Assembly: GCA_038211295.1 (NCBI GenBank)
Contig: JBBQVS010000098.1
Span: forward strand, 1-13,241
Origin: JBBQVS01 sp038211295
GTDB taxonomy: Bacteria > Chloroflexota > Ktedonobacteria > Ktedonobacterales > Ktedonobacteraceae
Direction of reading: 5' to 3'
DNA: 13,241 bases
Numbering within the stretch: position 1 is the stretch's first letter; each line of letters starts with the position of its first letter. The notes under the pieces are model-generated. The model was given only the letters and a program-made list of their open reading frames with translations. It searched no databases and was not told the DNA's origin. A program made the position numbers and the translations under genes. This document shows positions 1 to 7,174 of this stretch, piece by piece.

Positions 1-1476
1 CATGCCCCCGACTGCGCACATCATGCCCCCGCAGGCACACGTCACCATCGTGCCAATGCGTTATGGCGCACGCTCGATAGGCGGCTACTTGAGTGGTCGC
101 AGCTTCCCGCATCGGAGGAAGTTGGGCAAGTGGGGAAACGCTGGCAACTCTGGGACAACTGGCGGCTCACACGCATCAAGCAGATGCAACCCGCGCCACC
201 TACCGCGCAACAGATACGAAGCGTGGGACTTGGCCTACTACTGCTTCTCTCGCTGACAAGCGGTATACTCTGGTTTGTGCAACAAAATACGACCCCGATA
301 GCAACCGTGCAACACTATTATGATGATATAGATTTTCGCCGCTATGACTCGGCATACGCACGAATTGATCCGCTCACCCGCCCAAGTTTCGAGCAATACA
401 TGCTTGAACTGTCCGTTGTCAATGGCCTTGTCGCGTCATACGGCAAACTCTCCGCGGTACATGTTGTTGTCCTCAAACAGGACGCACAACAAGTACAGCT
501 TCGCGCTGACCTGCTCTGGATGACCGCCCTCGCGCAATACCCTACCTCGCAACGCATCACACTGGTAGCACGACAGGGAAGCTGGTACATTCTGCCACAG
601 GCGGGGGATATCACTATTCCACCCGACCAGTTTACACGACAGGGGAGCGTACTCTGGCACTCGCAGGGTCGCTCTCGCGTTACAACGGGGACAACCAGCT
701 TTGGCGATGTGCTCGATCGCCCCGTATTGCAAGTGCTTTCGGCGCGTCTTGTTAAGCAGAATACCCGTTATAGCGTTGTTGGCGAACTCGTCAATACCGA
801 CACCAATCCGGCGGATGCAACCGTCACTGCTGTACTTTTCGACACAAAAGGGAACGTTCTGACAATGTATAATGCTCAGACTGCGATGATACATAAACTC
901 TTTCCCAAAGAAATGACGCCGTTTCGCGTGGACTTCGAGGGCGTCGCGGGTGCCATGTTGAACGATACAACACTGCAAAAAGGATTCAATGCCAACAACA
1001 CTACCCCGCCAGACATTCACGCGTCCGTAACCGCGTTCGATGTCTACGCCAAAGCGGTTGTGACCGACCACGATCTCTATACAGGCGTCGAGACGCGCAA
1101 CGTCAAGACACAGCTTGAGACGGATGGCAAACTTCACCTCGCTGGCGAACTCTTCAATGCCAGCACGGTTGAGGCAACCATTCCACATCTCCTGCTCACC
1201 TACTACGACGCCAACGCACATGTCGCATGGGTCGATAGCTATTTTCTTGAGCAAGCGGTTGAGCCACAGCGCACAAAAGCCTTTGATGTTGTGCTTACAC
1301 CTGCAAGCCGCGTCACTTCGGTACTCGACAATGGCAAATTGTACTCGAACATCCTGGGCAACAAGTACGCCCTACAGGTGGGGCAATTGTCGAACCTCAA
1401 TTACCTGCCAGCACCGCCGCACTCTGGCTATACTACGTTGCGCGTCTCTGTCAATACGTTCGTGGGGAATGGGTGA
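1..1476 (+). CDS. Membrane-anchored NTF2-like protein with two FxLyD-like domains, 5' end outside the window
   Basis: The reading frame is open to the first base of the window and the residues before position 130 look protein-like (Trp, Arg and Leu rich), so I treat the gene as cut by the left edge. An internal GTG at 130 has a GGAGG 11 nt upstream (114-118) and is an alternative start giving 448 aa. One membrane segment is encoded at about 220-279, so the rest should lie outside the cytoplasm. After it comes an NTF2/SnoaL-like region (about 295-600, beginning with TVQHYYDDIDF). Two similar beta-rich modules follow, at about 736-960 (core VVGELVN) and 1138-1300 (core LAGELFN); these resemble FxLyD domains. 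No catalytic residues are visible, so a structural or binding role is likely. The stop codon lies 1 nt before the next gene, which suggests co-transcription. Domain names are from motif memory, not a search. Confidence 0.75.
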   Translation, partial: HAPDCAHHAPAGTRHHRANALWRTLDRRLLEWSQLPASEEVGQVGKRWQLWDNWRLTRIKQMQPAPPTAQQIRSVGLGLLLLLSLTSGILWFVQQNTTPIATVQHYYDDIDFRRYDSAYARIDPLTRPSFEQYMLELSVVNGLVASYGKLSAVHVVVLKQDAQQVQLRADLLWMTALAQYPTSQRITLVARQGSWYILPQAGDITIPPDQFTRQGSVLWHSQGRSRVTTGTTSFGDVLDRPVLQVLSARLVKQNTRYSVVGELVNTDTNPADATVTAVLFDTKGNVLTMYNAQTAMIHKLFPKEMTPFRVDFEGVAGAMLNDTTLQKGFNANNTTPPDIHASVTAFDVYAKAVVTDHDLYTGVETRNVKTQLETDGKLHLAGELFNASTVEATIPHLLLTYYDANAHVAWVDSYFLEQAVEPQRTKAFDVVLTPASRVTSVLDNGKLYSNILGNKYALQVGQLSNLNYLPAPPHSGYTTLRVSVNTFVGNG

Positions 1477-1477
1477 G

Positions 1478-2728
1478 ATGATGCTCGCACGTACACGCTT
1501 TCTACTCTTCCTGTTTGTGTGCCTGCTACTAAGTGGATGTAGCAACGCCGCGCCGCCAACGCTTGCCCTCACAGGTATCTTGCCCATGCACGCGGTTGCG
1601 TCGCTACAGGCAGGAGCCACAACCGCCATCACCGTTGGGCCGATACACACAATTGATGGCACAGCGATAACACTTGTTGTAGTCGGCAGTTATGGGCCAC
1701 GCATCTATCAGTCGGCGTTTCACAGGGGAAGCGCGGTCTTTTTGTTGCGCGAAGCCGATACACGCATCGCTGGCGTCGTAAGCCTGACGGCCCGCGCTGG
1801 CTCGGCACAGGGCATAACCTACCTCACTATCACGCCTGCCGCTCCGGTAGAACCTTTAACGCCGCTTGTGGGGGCGCGTGCCATCACCGCAGATGCCGAA
1901 CATTGGAGCATGGTCGTGCTGATTCCTTTTGACCGCTTTGGCAATCCCGTCTCAGAAGGGACACGCGTCCAAATACTCATTTTGCATCCAGACAAACGCA
2001 TTGAAACACAGTGGGTCAATGTGCAACACCTGCTCGCATGGGTGCGCGTCTATAGCGGCACAAAAGCCGGACGCACCAGTATCGCAACCCAAATTGGCAA
2101 CGTGCATGGCTTTGAAGGCACGCTCTTAGAAGTTCCCGGCTGGCCTGTTCCCTTCCACATCAACGCGAACCCACAATCACTAGCGGCTGACGGCCAAAAG
2201 CTGACGACGCTTCAAACAGACATTATCCGCGATAAATTTGACAATGTGATACCCGATGGTACGCTTGTAACCTTTGTCGTACAGGCTCCCGATGGCACAC
2301 AGAGCTACCTTCCAACTTCAACTATCAACGGAGTCGCGACAATTCCTTTTCAAGCTCCAAAGCAGGCGGGACAATTTGTAGTGCAGGTGGTTGTACTGAA
2401 CGTCGCGAGCGTGGCATTACCGTTGACATTTACCGCAGGGCCATCGGTTGCTACATTTCCTCTAGCGTTTCATAAGACGACGACGGCGGGAATATACACG
2501 ATAGATGCCGGGCCACTGCTGGGCGCATTGGGACAGTACATACCAGACGGTACACCCGTCACCTTCACACTCACAAACACAATGGGCAAAAACGCGCAAA
2601 TGATCGCGGTCTCGGAGAGTGGACACGCGACCATCGAACTACGCACGGCAACATTTTCAGTAGGCATGTACACGGTAATGGTCACGGCGGGTTCAGGTCA
2701 CGCGTCGCTTGCGTTCAGGCTGCCCTAG
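1478..2728 (+). CDS. Lipoprotein with invasin/Big_1-like Ig repeats
   Basis: The frame is open much further upstream, but the start is placed at ATG 1478 (or the adjacent ATG at 1481) because the protein then begins with a textbook lipoprotein signal: basic n-region, hydrophobic stretch, and lipobox LLSGC with Cys21 as the lipidation site. G-rich bases at 1464-1475 can serve as ribosome binding site. The mature protein (about 395 aa) is beta-rich and carries three Ig-like repeats in its second half, marked by the recurring theme D-x-F-x-N-x-[I/V]-x-[D/E]-G-T-x-V. Examples are FGNPVSEGTRV, FDNVIPDGTLV and the related YIPDGTPV. This pattern is typical of bacterial Ig-like domain 1 found in invasins and other surface proteins. 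No enzyme motif is seen. It is expected to be anchored in the membrane and exposed outside, and is probably translated together with its neighbours (1 nt gap before, 11 nt after). Confidence 0.78.
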   Translation: MMLARTRFLLFLFVCLLLSGCSNAAPPTLALTGILPMHAVASLQAGATTAITVGPIHTIDGTAITLVVVGSYGPRIYQSAFHRGSAVFLLREADTRIAGVVSLTARAGSAQGITYLTITPAAPVEPLTPLVGARAITADAEHWSMVVLIPFDRFGNPVSEGTRVQILILHPDKRIETQWVNVQHLLAWVRVYSGTKAGRTSIATQIGNVHGFEGTLLEVPGWPVPFHINANPQSLAADGQKLTTLQTDIIRDKFDNVIPDGTLVTFVVQAPDGTQSYLPTSTINGVATIPFQAPKQAGQFVVQVVVLNVASVALPLTFTAGPSVATFPLAFHKTTTAGIYTIDAGPLLGALGQYIPDGTPVTFTLTNTMGKNAQMIAVSESGHATIELRTATFSVGMYTVMVTAGSGHASLAFRLP

Positions 2729-2739
2729 AAAGGTTCATC

Positions 2740-4488
2740 ATGCCGAAACATATTGCTAAACGCGCGTTGTGGGTTATCATTGTGCTACTGGGATTGACGG
2801 GTGTCTGGCACGTTTTTTCAGATGTTGCGAATCTCACGGTCTATTTTCAGCAGGGAGCCGATCCGTCTTCCGCGCTGAATATCGTCCCCAACGTCCCTCC
2901 TGACCTCGGCGTGGGACTGGACTGGCAGGCAGATGACGCCGATACGGGGCGCGTCATTGAACCGGCAACGCGTACAGAGATTGAGTCATCCTATCTTCGC
3001 GCCTGGCTTCAGTGGAACCTGTCGCTGGCAAAGGGCGCACCCTACGGCTTGAAGACATACTTTGCTGGCCCTGCCCTCGCTGCCGTGACCAACGATGTAC
3101 AGGCGGTGGCGACAAAAGGCTGGCAGGTGGGACAGGTCGATACAGAGCATACGTTGCAACTACACTTTTACTCCGCCGATGGCTCAATTATCTCTTTCAC
3201 AGACCAACGCGCAGTAGTCGTACACATCATTCGCGATAAAACGGGGACGGTGCTACTGACACAGGAAAGCGAGGCACAGTATCAGGTTGTGATGCTGCTG
3301 GAAGATGGCAACTGGCGCGTGCGACACTGGGAGCGCACCCGCGATACTGTCGCGGACACTCTTCCCCCACCGCCCGCACAGACGCCACAACATTTCGTAG
3401 GCCAAAATGGTACATTTCTCACACTAAACGGGCAACGCTACACGGTAGCGGGCATCAACTACTACCCGCAAAAAACGCCCTGGGAGAAGTTCTGGCTCAA
3501 CTACTCACCCGCCATCACAGAACACGACATGAAGCTTATCGCGTCGCTCAGACTCAACACAGTTCGCGTCTTTCTCCCCTTTGAGCAATTCGGTGGCCCC
3601 CACATTGGACAAGCATCCACTGGCATAGCACCCGCCAACAGCGTACACGCGCCGCTTGAAAAGCTCGCGGACTTCCTGCGCCGCGCCGAGACACACAGCG
3701 TAAAGGTGATTGTGACGCTCTTTGATTTTCGCTCAGACTATAGCCTGTTGCTCTGGCCTCAGTCTGATCGCTACTTGCAAACACTCCTGACGCACTTCAA
3801 GAACACACCCGCGCTACTGGCCTGGGATATCAAGAATGAACCAGACCTTGACTATAAGCACTCTGGCGCGGAACTGGTGAATGCATGGTTGGCGCACACG
3901 TTACGCCTGGCGCGTCGCTACGACCCCTATCACCTGCTAACCATCGGCTGGTCAAGCTACACGACGGCACGAATACAGCTCGCGGGAAACGATATTGTTT
4001 CGTTTCACTACTACGGGCCTGCCGCCGCGCTTCCACAAGCGTATACAGCACTGCAAACGGTTGCTTTTGGACACCCGATACTCTTGACCGAGTTTGGCTT
4101 CTCTACCTGGAATAGCTGGTTCTTTCCCAACGGACACAACGACGCGGAACAAGCCACATACTACACCGAACTGCTACGCTTCTGGAAGACGACCACAAGT
4201 GCTGGCTATCTCGCCTGGACGCTCTACGATTTCCCATCCGTACCCGCAACGGTTAGCGGCGGCCTACCCTGGCAAATCGGCCCCCAGCAAAACTTCGGTC
4301 TCATCAGAAGCGACGGCACCGTCAAACCTGCCCTGCGCGTACTGCTCGCCCAGCAAAACATCCCCGCCGTCTCACTCTGGGAGCGCGTCGCCAAACCATT
4401 CAATGCCACCCTGCTCACCAGCGTCCTACTCACATTCGAGCTAATGGCGCGAGTGAGACGAAAGAAGCAAAAAAAGCTGTGCCTGTAG
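2740..4488 (+). CDS. Membrane-anchored NTF2-like + GH5-type glycoside hydrolase
   Basis: This 582-aa protein starts with a basic tail and a hydrophobic segment (residues about 8-28) without a lipobox, so an N-terminal membrane anchor is likely. Residues about 80-205 look like an NTF2-like domain ending in the typical NWRVRHWER strand. Residues about 225-555 form a (beta/alpha)8 glycosidase of clan GH-A, closest in motifs to GH5. The strand-4 motif WDIKNEP gives the acid/base Glu367, FHYYGP gives the conserved His423, LLTEFGF gives the nucleophile Glu451, and GYLAWTLYDF resembles the strand-8 Trp. The protein should cleave a beta-linked glycan outside the membrane; the substrate cannot be told from sequence. 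A short hydrophobic stretch and a lysine-rich tail (RRKKQKK) end the protein. It lies 11 nt after the lipoprotein gene and is the last gene of the cluster. Other GH-A families (GH2, GH39-like) are possible. Confidence 0.83.
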   Translation: MPKHIAKRALWVIIVLLGLTGVWHVFSDVANLTVYFQQGADPSSALNIVPNVPPDLGVGLDWQADDADTGRVIEPATRTEIESSYLRAWLQWNLSLAKGAPYGLKTYFAGPALAAVTNDVQAVATKGWQVGQVDTEHTLQLHFYSADGSIISFTDQRAVVVHIIRDKTGTVLLTQESEAQYQVVMLLEDGNWRVRHWERTRDTVADTLPPPPAQTPQHFVGQNGTFLTLNGQRYTVAGINYYPQKTPWEKFWLNYSPAITEHDMKLIASLRLNTVRVFLPFEQFGGPHIGQASTGIAPANSVHAPLEKLADFLRRAETHSVKVIVTLFDFRSDYSLLLWPQSDRYLQTLLTHFKNTPALLAWDIKNEPDLDYKHSGAELVNAWLAHTLRLARRYDPYHLLTIGWSSYTTARIQLAGNDIVSFHYYGPAAALPQAYTALQTVAFGHPILLTEFGFSTWNSWFFPNGHNDAEQATYYTELLRFWKTTTSAGYLAWTLYDFPSVPATVSGGLPWQIGPQQNFGLIRSDGTVKPALRVLLAQQNIPAVSLWERVAKPFNATLLTSVLLTFELMARVRRKKQKKLCL

Positions 4489-4504
4489 AAAACCAAACAA
4501 GATG

Positions 4505-4563
4505 AAGTGCAGGGAAAATGTAGGGGAGACCCTTGCGGTCTCCCCTACATTTTCCCTGCACTT
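4505..4563. repeat. Perfect 27-bp palindrome with CTTGC loop
   Basis: Left arm 4505-4531 and right arm 4537-4563 are perfect reverse complements, separated by the 5-nt loop CTTGC (4532-4536). The hairpin begins 16 nt after the stop of the glycosidase gene and lies between convergent genes. On the minus strand it is followed by a T-rich run (TTGTTTGGTTTT), on the plus strand by a weaker CTTTCCTT, so it could terminate transcription from either side. Its right arm is also the first unit of the tandem array that follows. Confidence 0.85.
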
Positions 4564-4700
4564 TCCTTACATTCACCCTGTATTCACTCTTGCGGTCTCT
4601 CTGCACTCGCCCTGCACTTTCCTTACATTCACCCCGTATTCACTCTTGCGGTCTCCCTGCACTCGCGCTAAACTCTCCCCACATTCACCCTGTATCCGTC
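4532..4700. repeat. Tandem array of three 56/57-nt pyrimidine-rich units
   Basis: Three consecutive units each begin with CTTGCGGTCTC: 4532-4588 (57 nt), 4589-4644 (56 nt) and 4645-4700 (degenerate). The last 35 nt of the first two differ at only one base; the middle part differs. The plus strand is strongly pyrimidine-rich, with repeated words CCTGCACT and ACATTCACCC. Similar but irregular words continue to about 4735. Open frames through this block are low-complexity and not considered genes. Nothing else is seen between 4489 and 4751. Confidence 0.8.
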
Positions 4701-4751
4701 CTGCACTCTCCCTACATTTTCTCTTGCCTGTACTATTCCTTTTTCCCGCCA

Positions 4752-5651
4752 TTATGCCTCACGCGTCCCCACAATCGTTGTCCATGACCAGGTGCCTTGA
4801 AACGTCTCCGCCGCGACCTCGATGAACAGGTTTCGCAGCAGCTCGCGCCGCGCCTGCTCCTGCTTGAGGCTTCCGTCGCGTGCGTAAAGCAACGGCTCGG
4901 AGAGCGCGAACAGGTGGTCGATGTGTGAGGCAAGTACCTCGTAAGCGTCGGTGCCAAACGCGAGGTCGATTGGTTGTACCACGCGCCGCACGTTGCCCCA
5001 CTTACACGAGTGGGCAAGTTCTAGTAGTTCGCGGGGCAGCTTTTGCGTGCGACCCGTCATCACCAGCGCAGTTTCCAGTCTCTTGAACCACCAGGCGAAG
5101 GTCTCGCTATTGGTTGTCGGATAATCGTATTCCGTCACAATGACTGACCCCCCCACTTTACACAGGCTCAATAGCGTCTTGAACAGGCGTACCCACTGCC
5201 CCCAGGTCGTGTGTTCTTTGAGGAAACGCACATGTACCAGGTCAAACGCGGCCTTCGCGCGAAACGCGGGCGAGAGGTTGTGGATGTCCTGCCCCGAGAA
5301 CAAAAGGTCATCCTGCGGGCGATAGCGGGCCATCAGACGAGCATGGTCAAGCAGAGCCGGGTTGGTGTCGATGCCGTACAGAGTCAGGTGGCTGTGCTGG
5401 CGGGCCATGTCCGTCATCCAATGCCCAGCACCGCACCCAACATCCAGCACCGTTTCATAGGTTGCGAGGGGAACGTGGGCCGCGAGGGGAAACGGAGCGT
5501 ATTCACTGGCAAAGCGTTGGATTTGTTGTTGCATAACGATTTGTAGCGTGTCGCTAATCCGTGGACGCAAATCCTCATCTACTTTGGCGCGGGCAAGGGC
5601 TGCTTCTCGCCGCATCTGCCGACGGCATTGTACACAGATATCTTCCGTCAT
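4752..5651 (-). CDS. Class I SAM-dependent methyltransferase
   Basis: The start at 5651 is chosen because AGAGG precedes it at good spacing (AGAGGAAATC-ATG) and because the protein is compact from there (299 aa); the longer frame up to 5960 would run over the upstream gene. Motif I is VLDVGCGAG (residues 68-76), which binds S-adenosylmethionine. The acidic end of strand 2 is Asp95 (LYGID). The later FDLVHVRFL and the VGGSVIVTEYDYP strand match motifs of the Methyltransf_25/11 type. A CxxC pair (Cys6, Cys9) lies in an N-terminal extension ahead of a basic, Ala/Arg-rich helix; it might bind metal, but only two cysteines are seen. The substrate is unknown; the fold is shared by small-molecule and other methyltransferases. 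It is the second gene of a two-gene unit, 16 nt after a 73-aa gene. Confidence 0.85.
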   Translation of the reverse strand: MTEDICVQCRRQMRREAALARAKVDEDLRPRISDTLQIVMQQQIQRFASEYAPFPLAAHVPLATYETVLDVGCGAGHWMTDMARQHSHLTLYGIDTNPALLDHARLMARYRPQDDLLFSGQDIHNLSPAFRAKAAFDLVHVRFLKEHTTWGQWVRLFKTLLSLCKVGGSVIVTEYDYPTTNSETFAWWFKRLETALVMTGRTQKLPRELLELAHSCKWGNVRRVVQPIDLAFGTDAYEVLASHIDHLFALSEPLLYARDGSLKQEQARRELLRNLFIEVAAETFQGTWSWTTIVGTREA

Positions 5652-5667
5652 GATTTCCTCTCTTTCG

Positions 5668-5889
5668 TTACTTGCGGCCCGACGGGGTACGTTGATCGCA
5701 GAGACGTGGGGGCAAGCCCAGCACCTGTCTGCGGAGCCGTTCATCCTCGTTGAAGACAGACACATAGTGCATTCCGCGCCGTTGCGCGGTGGCAAAGATG
5801 CGTGGGTAACGCTGCTCTGGCCGCTCGTTGGCGTAAAAGATCGCAAGCACGGCGGACAGTGGTTGCGTGTTCTGGTCAGAAATGTGCAT
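5668..5889 (-). CDS. Small protein of unknown function, first gene of methyltransferase operon
   Basis: A 73-aa frame starts at ATG 5889, preceded by AAGGAG about 12 nt upstream, and ends 16 nt before the methyltransferase. Composition looks protein-like: a hydrophobic strand (LSAVLAIFYA), then RIFATAQRRGMHYVSVF and a basic tail LRRQVLGLPPR. There is no signal peptide or membrane segment long enough to cross a membrane. I do not recognise a family. Ribosome binding site, spacing and the promoter just upstream argue that it is real; it could be a partner or regulator of the methyltransferase, which is inference from position only. Confidence 0.6.
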   Translation of the reverse strand: MHISDQNTQPLSAVLAIFYANERPEQRYPRIFATAQRRGMHYVSVFNEDERLRRQVLGLPPRLCDQRTPSGRK

Positions 5890-5918
5890 ACGTTGGGTTC
5901 TCCTTCACTTGATTTACT

Positions 5919-5970
5919 GTTTTGAACAACGTTACTATCGTGATAAAACAATAATAACATTACTCAAAAC
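5919..5970. promoter_or_regulatory. Possible operator: 7-bp inverted repeat around the minus-strand -10 element
   Basis: GTTTTGA (5919-5925) and TCAAAAC (5964-5970) are perfect reverse complements that bracket the -10 element and probable start point. A small TATC-GT-GATA dyad lies between them (about 5936-5945). The neighbouring divergent gene encodes an HTH protein that could bind here. In AT-rich DNA a 7-bp repeat can arise by chance, so this is weak. Confidence 0.25.
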
Positions 5971-5979
5971 AAAGGTCAA
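5951..5979 (-). promoter_or_regulatory. Sigma70-type promoter for the 73-aa gene and methyltransferase
   Basis: On the minus strand TTGACC (5974-5979) and TATTAT (5951-5956) are separated by exactly 17 nt. The start codon lies about 60 nt downstream. The surrounding sequence is AT-rich, unlike the coding regions. Confidence 0.65.
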
Positions 5980-6029
5980 GCGAATCACTATCCATTTTTA
6001 GGAGTTAAGTTCCATCTATTCCGTAAATA

Positions 6030-6035
6030 TATAAT
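6030..6035 (+). promoter_or_regulatory. Possible -10 element for the HTH gene
   Basis: A perfect TATAAT stands about 75 nt before the HTH gene, but no good -35 is found 16-18 nt upstream. A second candidate, TACAAT at 6061-6066, also lacks a clear -35. The gene is expected to need a promoter here because the upstream gene is divergent. Confidence 0.3.
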
Positions 6036-6110
6036 CTGTATAAAAACAGACAAGACGGGGTACAATATCCCTATGTTATTTTTTGCTGTGCCTGATAAAG
6101 TGAGGACATG

Positions 6111-6929
6111 ATGGATTTGTATACTGCGAATGAAGCGCGGGAGAGATTAGGGGGCGTTGCCCCTGAAATATTGCGAAGGTATGTAAACAGGGGAAGCATT
6201 AGAAAAATAGTCCCTCCTGGAAATGTAAAGAGAGGAATGTATGTCAAGGAGGACGTAGACAAGTTAGCGAAAGCAATGGAAGAATTTTCACAGCTTCACA
6301 CCAACCTTCCCAAAAGTATCGCGTTTGAATTTTCTCAAGCAAGAGGGGAAAGGGACATCAAGGCAACTGTACAGATCGCGCGTCAACACTTCGGGGAAAG
6401 AGCATATAGCCTTGAAAAAAGAATGGCGTGGTATACCATCGTCCCAAACGGGGATTACGTTCTCAGGCACAATAATGTGGTCGTCGCGTACTTTTCTATG
6501 CAGAATGTAAGGCCAGAGGCATTGGAGAGATTATTTTCTAGGAGGAAAGACACAAGCCTTCAGCAAGACGATATTATACCACTCGTGCCAGACGCACCGT
6601 CAGAATGTTACATCTCAGGGATAGGTATCAAGCTCGATACTGATAGTGGACGGGCAAAAAGATATGGACGGCTTCTTTTACTCGGACTCTTCGCAACACT
6701 TATAGAAATGGGAAGAGCAAGAATAGATATAAGAAAAATATGGGCAATGTCCGGGTCGGTATCAGGTATTCGCTTGAGCAGAGACATGTCCTTTCGCGAA
6801 TTAGATTACACTAATACGGAGCAAATAGGCTTTGTACTGGATGTTGAAACCTCTGCGTTTTCTTTTATTGAAAAGTATCGCGAGACGCTAAAATCTGCTC
6901 AATTAGGAAAGCAAGATGTAGGAGTGTAG
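6111..6929 (+). CDS. HTH DNA-binding protein with GNAT-like C-terminal domain
   Basis: Two ATGs are adjacent (6108 and 6111); I prefer 6111 because GAGG (6102-6105) is then 5 nt away instead of 2. Residues about 2-56 resemble an excisionase/MerR-type winged HTH: LYTANEARERLGGVAPEI, then RRYVNRGSIRKI and a GMYVKEDVDKLAKA wing/helix. Residues about 80-260 resemble a GNAT fold. SGIGIKLDT is the strand before the acetyl-CoA loop, RAKRYGR (181-187) fits the R/Q-x-x-G-x-G/A loop, and a following helix and a GIRLSRDMSFREL segment look like the usual end. The loop is imperfect, so acetyl-CoA binding is uncertain; the domain might only sense a ligand. Base composition is clearly more AT-rich than neighbours and the codons AGA, AGG and ATA are frequent, which suggests a different origin. 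It is a single gene, divergent from the methyltransferase operon and followed by a palindrome 15 nt after its stop. Confidence 0.7.
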   Translation: MDLYTANEARERLGGVAPEILRRYVNRGSIRKIVPPGNVKRGMYVKEDVDKLAKAMEEFSQLHTNLPKSIAFEFSQARGERDIKATVQIARQHFGERAYSLEKRMAWYTIVPNGDYVLRHNNVVVAYFSMQNVRPEALERLFSRRKDTSLQQDDIIPLVPDAPSECYISGIGIKLDTDSGRAKRYGRLLLLGLFATLIEMGRARIDIRKIWAMSGSVSGIRLSRDMSFRELDYTNTEQIGFVLDVETSAFSFIEKYRETLKSAQLGKQDVGV

Positions 6930-6944
6930 AGCATAGCCTTGATA

Positions 6945-6987
6945 CAAGGATGTAGGGACGGGGCTTGCCCCCGTCCCTACATCCTTG
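6945..6987. repeat. Perfect 19-bp palindrome with CTTGC loop
   Basis: Left arm 6945-6963 and right arm 6969-6987 are perfect reverse complements around the loop CTTGC (6964-6968). The core is GGGACGGGG/CCCCGTCCC. It begins 15 nt after the stop of the HTH gene and could act as a transcription terminator or mRNA 3'-end stabiliser, though no T-run follows. Confidence 0.85.
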
Positions 6988-7070
6988 CCCCCCTCCTGCA
7001 CCCTCGCCCCCGCCCTGCACCCTCTCCCCCATCCTGCACCCTCGCCCCCGTCCTGCACCCTCAACTATCA
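6976..7070. repeat. Tandem array of five 19-bp units
   Basis: Units at 6976-6994, 6995-7013, 7014-7032, 7033-7051 and 7052-7070 are each exactly 19 nt. The consensus is CCTGCACCCTCGCCCCCGT. The first unit reads CCTACAT at its start and overlaps the right arm of the palindrome at 6945-6987; the last has a diverged 3' half. All purines are rare on the plus strand. No gene is called through this block. Confidence 0.82.
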
Positions 7071-7078
7071 ACGGGGCA

Positions 7079-7107
7079 GGACGGGGGCAAGCCCCGTCCC
7101 TACATCC
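7079..7107. repeat. Inverted 29-bp copy of the palindrome core at 6948-6976
   Basis: Positions 7079-7107 are the exact reverse complement of 6948-6976 (29 of 29 bases by eye). The two copies face each other across the 19-bp array, so the whole stretch 6948-7107 could fold as a larger stem with the array in the loop. Confidence 0.8.
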
Positions 7108-7140
7108 TACCCATCTCACCACTCCCTCGCATCCCGCACA

Positions 7141-7157
7141 GCGTGGCTTTGCTACGC
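7141..7157. repeat. Small hairpin GCGTGGC-TTT-GCTACGC
   Basis: Seven-base arms around a TTT loop pair with one G-T wobble. It stands alone between the larger repeats and has no T-tract, so function is unclear. Confidence 0.45.
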
Positions 7158-7174
7158 CATTCCCTCTATGGTAG

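Noticed and set aside
436..1254. 272-codon minus-strand frame inside the first gene
   Set aside because: It lies opposite a well-supported protein with a membrane segment and recognisable domains; its translation is Cys/His-rich shadow sequence with no motif.
1115..1477. Upstream extension of the lipoprotein frame
   Set aside because: It overlaps the first gene in another frame and would bury the lipoprotein signal peptide inside the protein.
4505..4563. Insertion-sequence end or complete IS
   Set aside because: No transposase frame and no target-site duplication is visible around the palindrome.
4502..4825. Overlapping open frames of 84-107 codons through the tandem repeats
   Set aside because: The frames exist because the repeat lacks stop codons; the products are low-complexity Ser/Pro/Leu repeats and no ribosome site or conserved motif is seen.
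5652..5960. Upstream extension of the methyltransferase frame
   Set aside because: It overlaps the 73-aa gene and covers the promoter; the ribosome site at 5651 supports the shorter form.
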